Below, in pieces: positions 5,104-5,452 of a stretch of DNA of 5,452 nt (its first letter is position 1; each line of letters begins with the position of its first letter). This DNA comes from Dermatophilaceae bacterium (GTDB lineage: Bacteria > Actinomycetota > Actinomycetes > Actinomycetales > Dermatophilaceae): the NCBI GenBank assembly GCA_013361975.1, contig JABFXB010000538.1:1-5452 (forward strand), read 5' to 3'. Below the pieces are notes generated by a model that saw nothing but the letters and a program-made list of their open reading frames with translations, was not told the DNA's origin and did no database searches. A program made the position numbers and the translations under genes.

Positions 5104-5451
5104 GTCGCGCTCGAGGCCGTCGGCGTCGCCCGACCGGTGCGCCCAGGGCTGCGGGAGCTGCCGCAGGCGCGGGCGGCTGCGCGCCAGGTCGACGAACTCG
5201 CCCACCCGCAGGCCGGCCACGAGCGGATGCCGGAACTGGACGTCACGACTCACCACGTAGCGGTTGCGTCGCCCCTCCTTGTGGCGCGTGATCATCTGGG
5301 CGTCCTCGAGGTCGGCGATGATCTGCTGCACCGCGCGCTCGGTGATCCCGATGCTGGCGGCCATGTCCTTGAGCCGCATGTCCGGATCGTCGGCGAGGCA
5401 CACCAACACGTGTCCGTGGTTGGACAGCAAGGTCCATCCTTTCCTTCCCAT
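5095..5451 (-). CDS. Small winged helix-turn-helix (MarR/ArsR-like) transcriptional regulator
   Basis: This is a 118-residue putative DNA-binding protein. WTLLSNHGHVLVCLADDPDM (6-25) forms the first helices. RLKDMAASIGITERAVQQII (26-45) is the helix-turn-helix. Residues 46-67, with KEGRRNRYVV, form the wing. FRHPL (73-77) leads into a C-terminal tail of about 40 residues rich in Arg and Leu. The WT-L-NHGHVL opening with ITERAVQ is what I recall from a common group of small actinobacterial regulators whose targets are mostly unknown. I see no metal-binding Cys cluster of the ArsR type. The start is the ATG at 5451, one base from the window edge, so an upstream start cannot be excluded; a TTG at codon 8 with AAAGGA before it is another option. 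It converges on tetR with 6 bp between the stops, and its promoter is outside the window. Confidence 0.85.
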   Translation of the reverse strand: MGRKGWTLLSNHGHVLVCLADDPDMRLKDMAASIGITERAVQQIIADLEDAQMITRHKEGRRNRYVVSRDVQFRHPLVAGLRVGEFVDLARSRPRLRQLPQPWAHRSGDADGLERDAL

Positions 5452-5452
5452 G

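Overview
The window is about 70% GC with codon use strongly biased to G or C at third positions. It holds a branched-chain-type E2 acyltransferase, a DHA2 efflux pump with a divergent TetR regulator, and start codons placed right behind TANNNT -10 boxes without Shine-Dalgarno sequences. All of this points to a high-GC Actinomycetota chromosome. A Micrococcales lineage close to Intrasporangiaceae is my guess, but the sequence alone does not prove it.

Layout: (1) 1-1077 (+) is the 3' part of a 2-oxoacid dehydrogenase E2 gene (linker, E3/E1-binding domain, catalytic domain), probably bkdC. (2) 1115-1223 is a 109-bp nested palindromic repeat block between convergent genes. (3) 1225-2070 (-) is a classical short-chain dehydrogenase/reductase. 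(4) 2102-2243 is a second, related palindromic block. (5) 2270-4405 (-) is a 711-residue DHA2-type (14-TM) MFS exporter with an unusual soluble C-terminal tail of about 186 residues. (6) 4406-4479 is a compact divergent promoter/operator region. (7) 4480-5088 (+) is a TetR-family regulator. (8) 5095-5451 (-) is a small winged-helix regulator, convergent with tetR, with 6 bp between the stop codons.

How the genes work together: the exporter and the TetR regulator form a classic divergent pump/repressor pair. A 30-bp inverted repeat lies between them, and its core supplies a TTGCAG -35 candidate on each strand, mirrored about the centre. One bound repressor complex could therefore shut off both genes. 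The E2 gene belongs to central or branched-chain keto-acid metabolism and is the end of an operon that starts outside the window. The SDR has its own putative promoter and no evident functional link to its neighbours.

The least explained material is the repeat family. Both blocks are built from the 12-mer GTCGARNGGCCA and its complement, arranged as nested hairpins. They share a 55-bp direct repeat (53/55 identical) that brackets the SDR gene. No transposase, tRNA, rRNA or CRISPR array is visible, and no intergenic stretch exceeds 300 bp.
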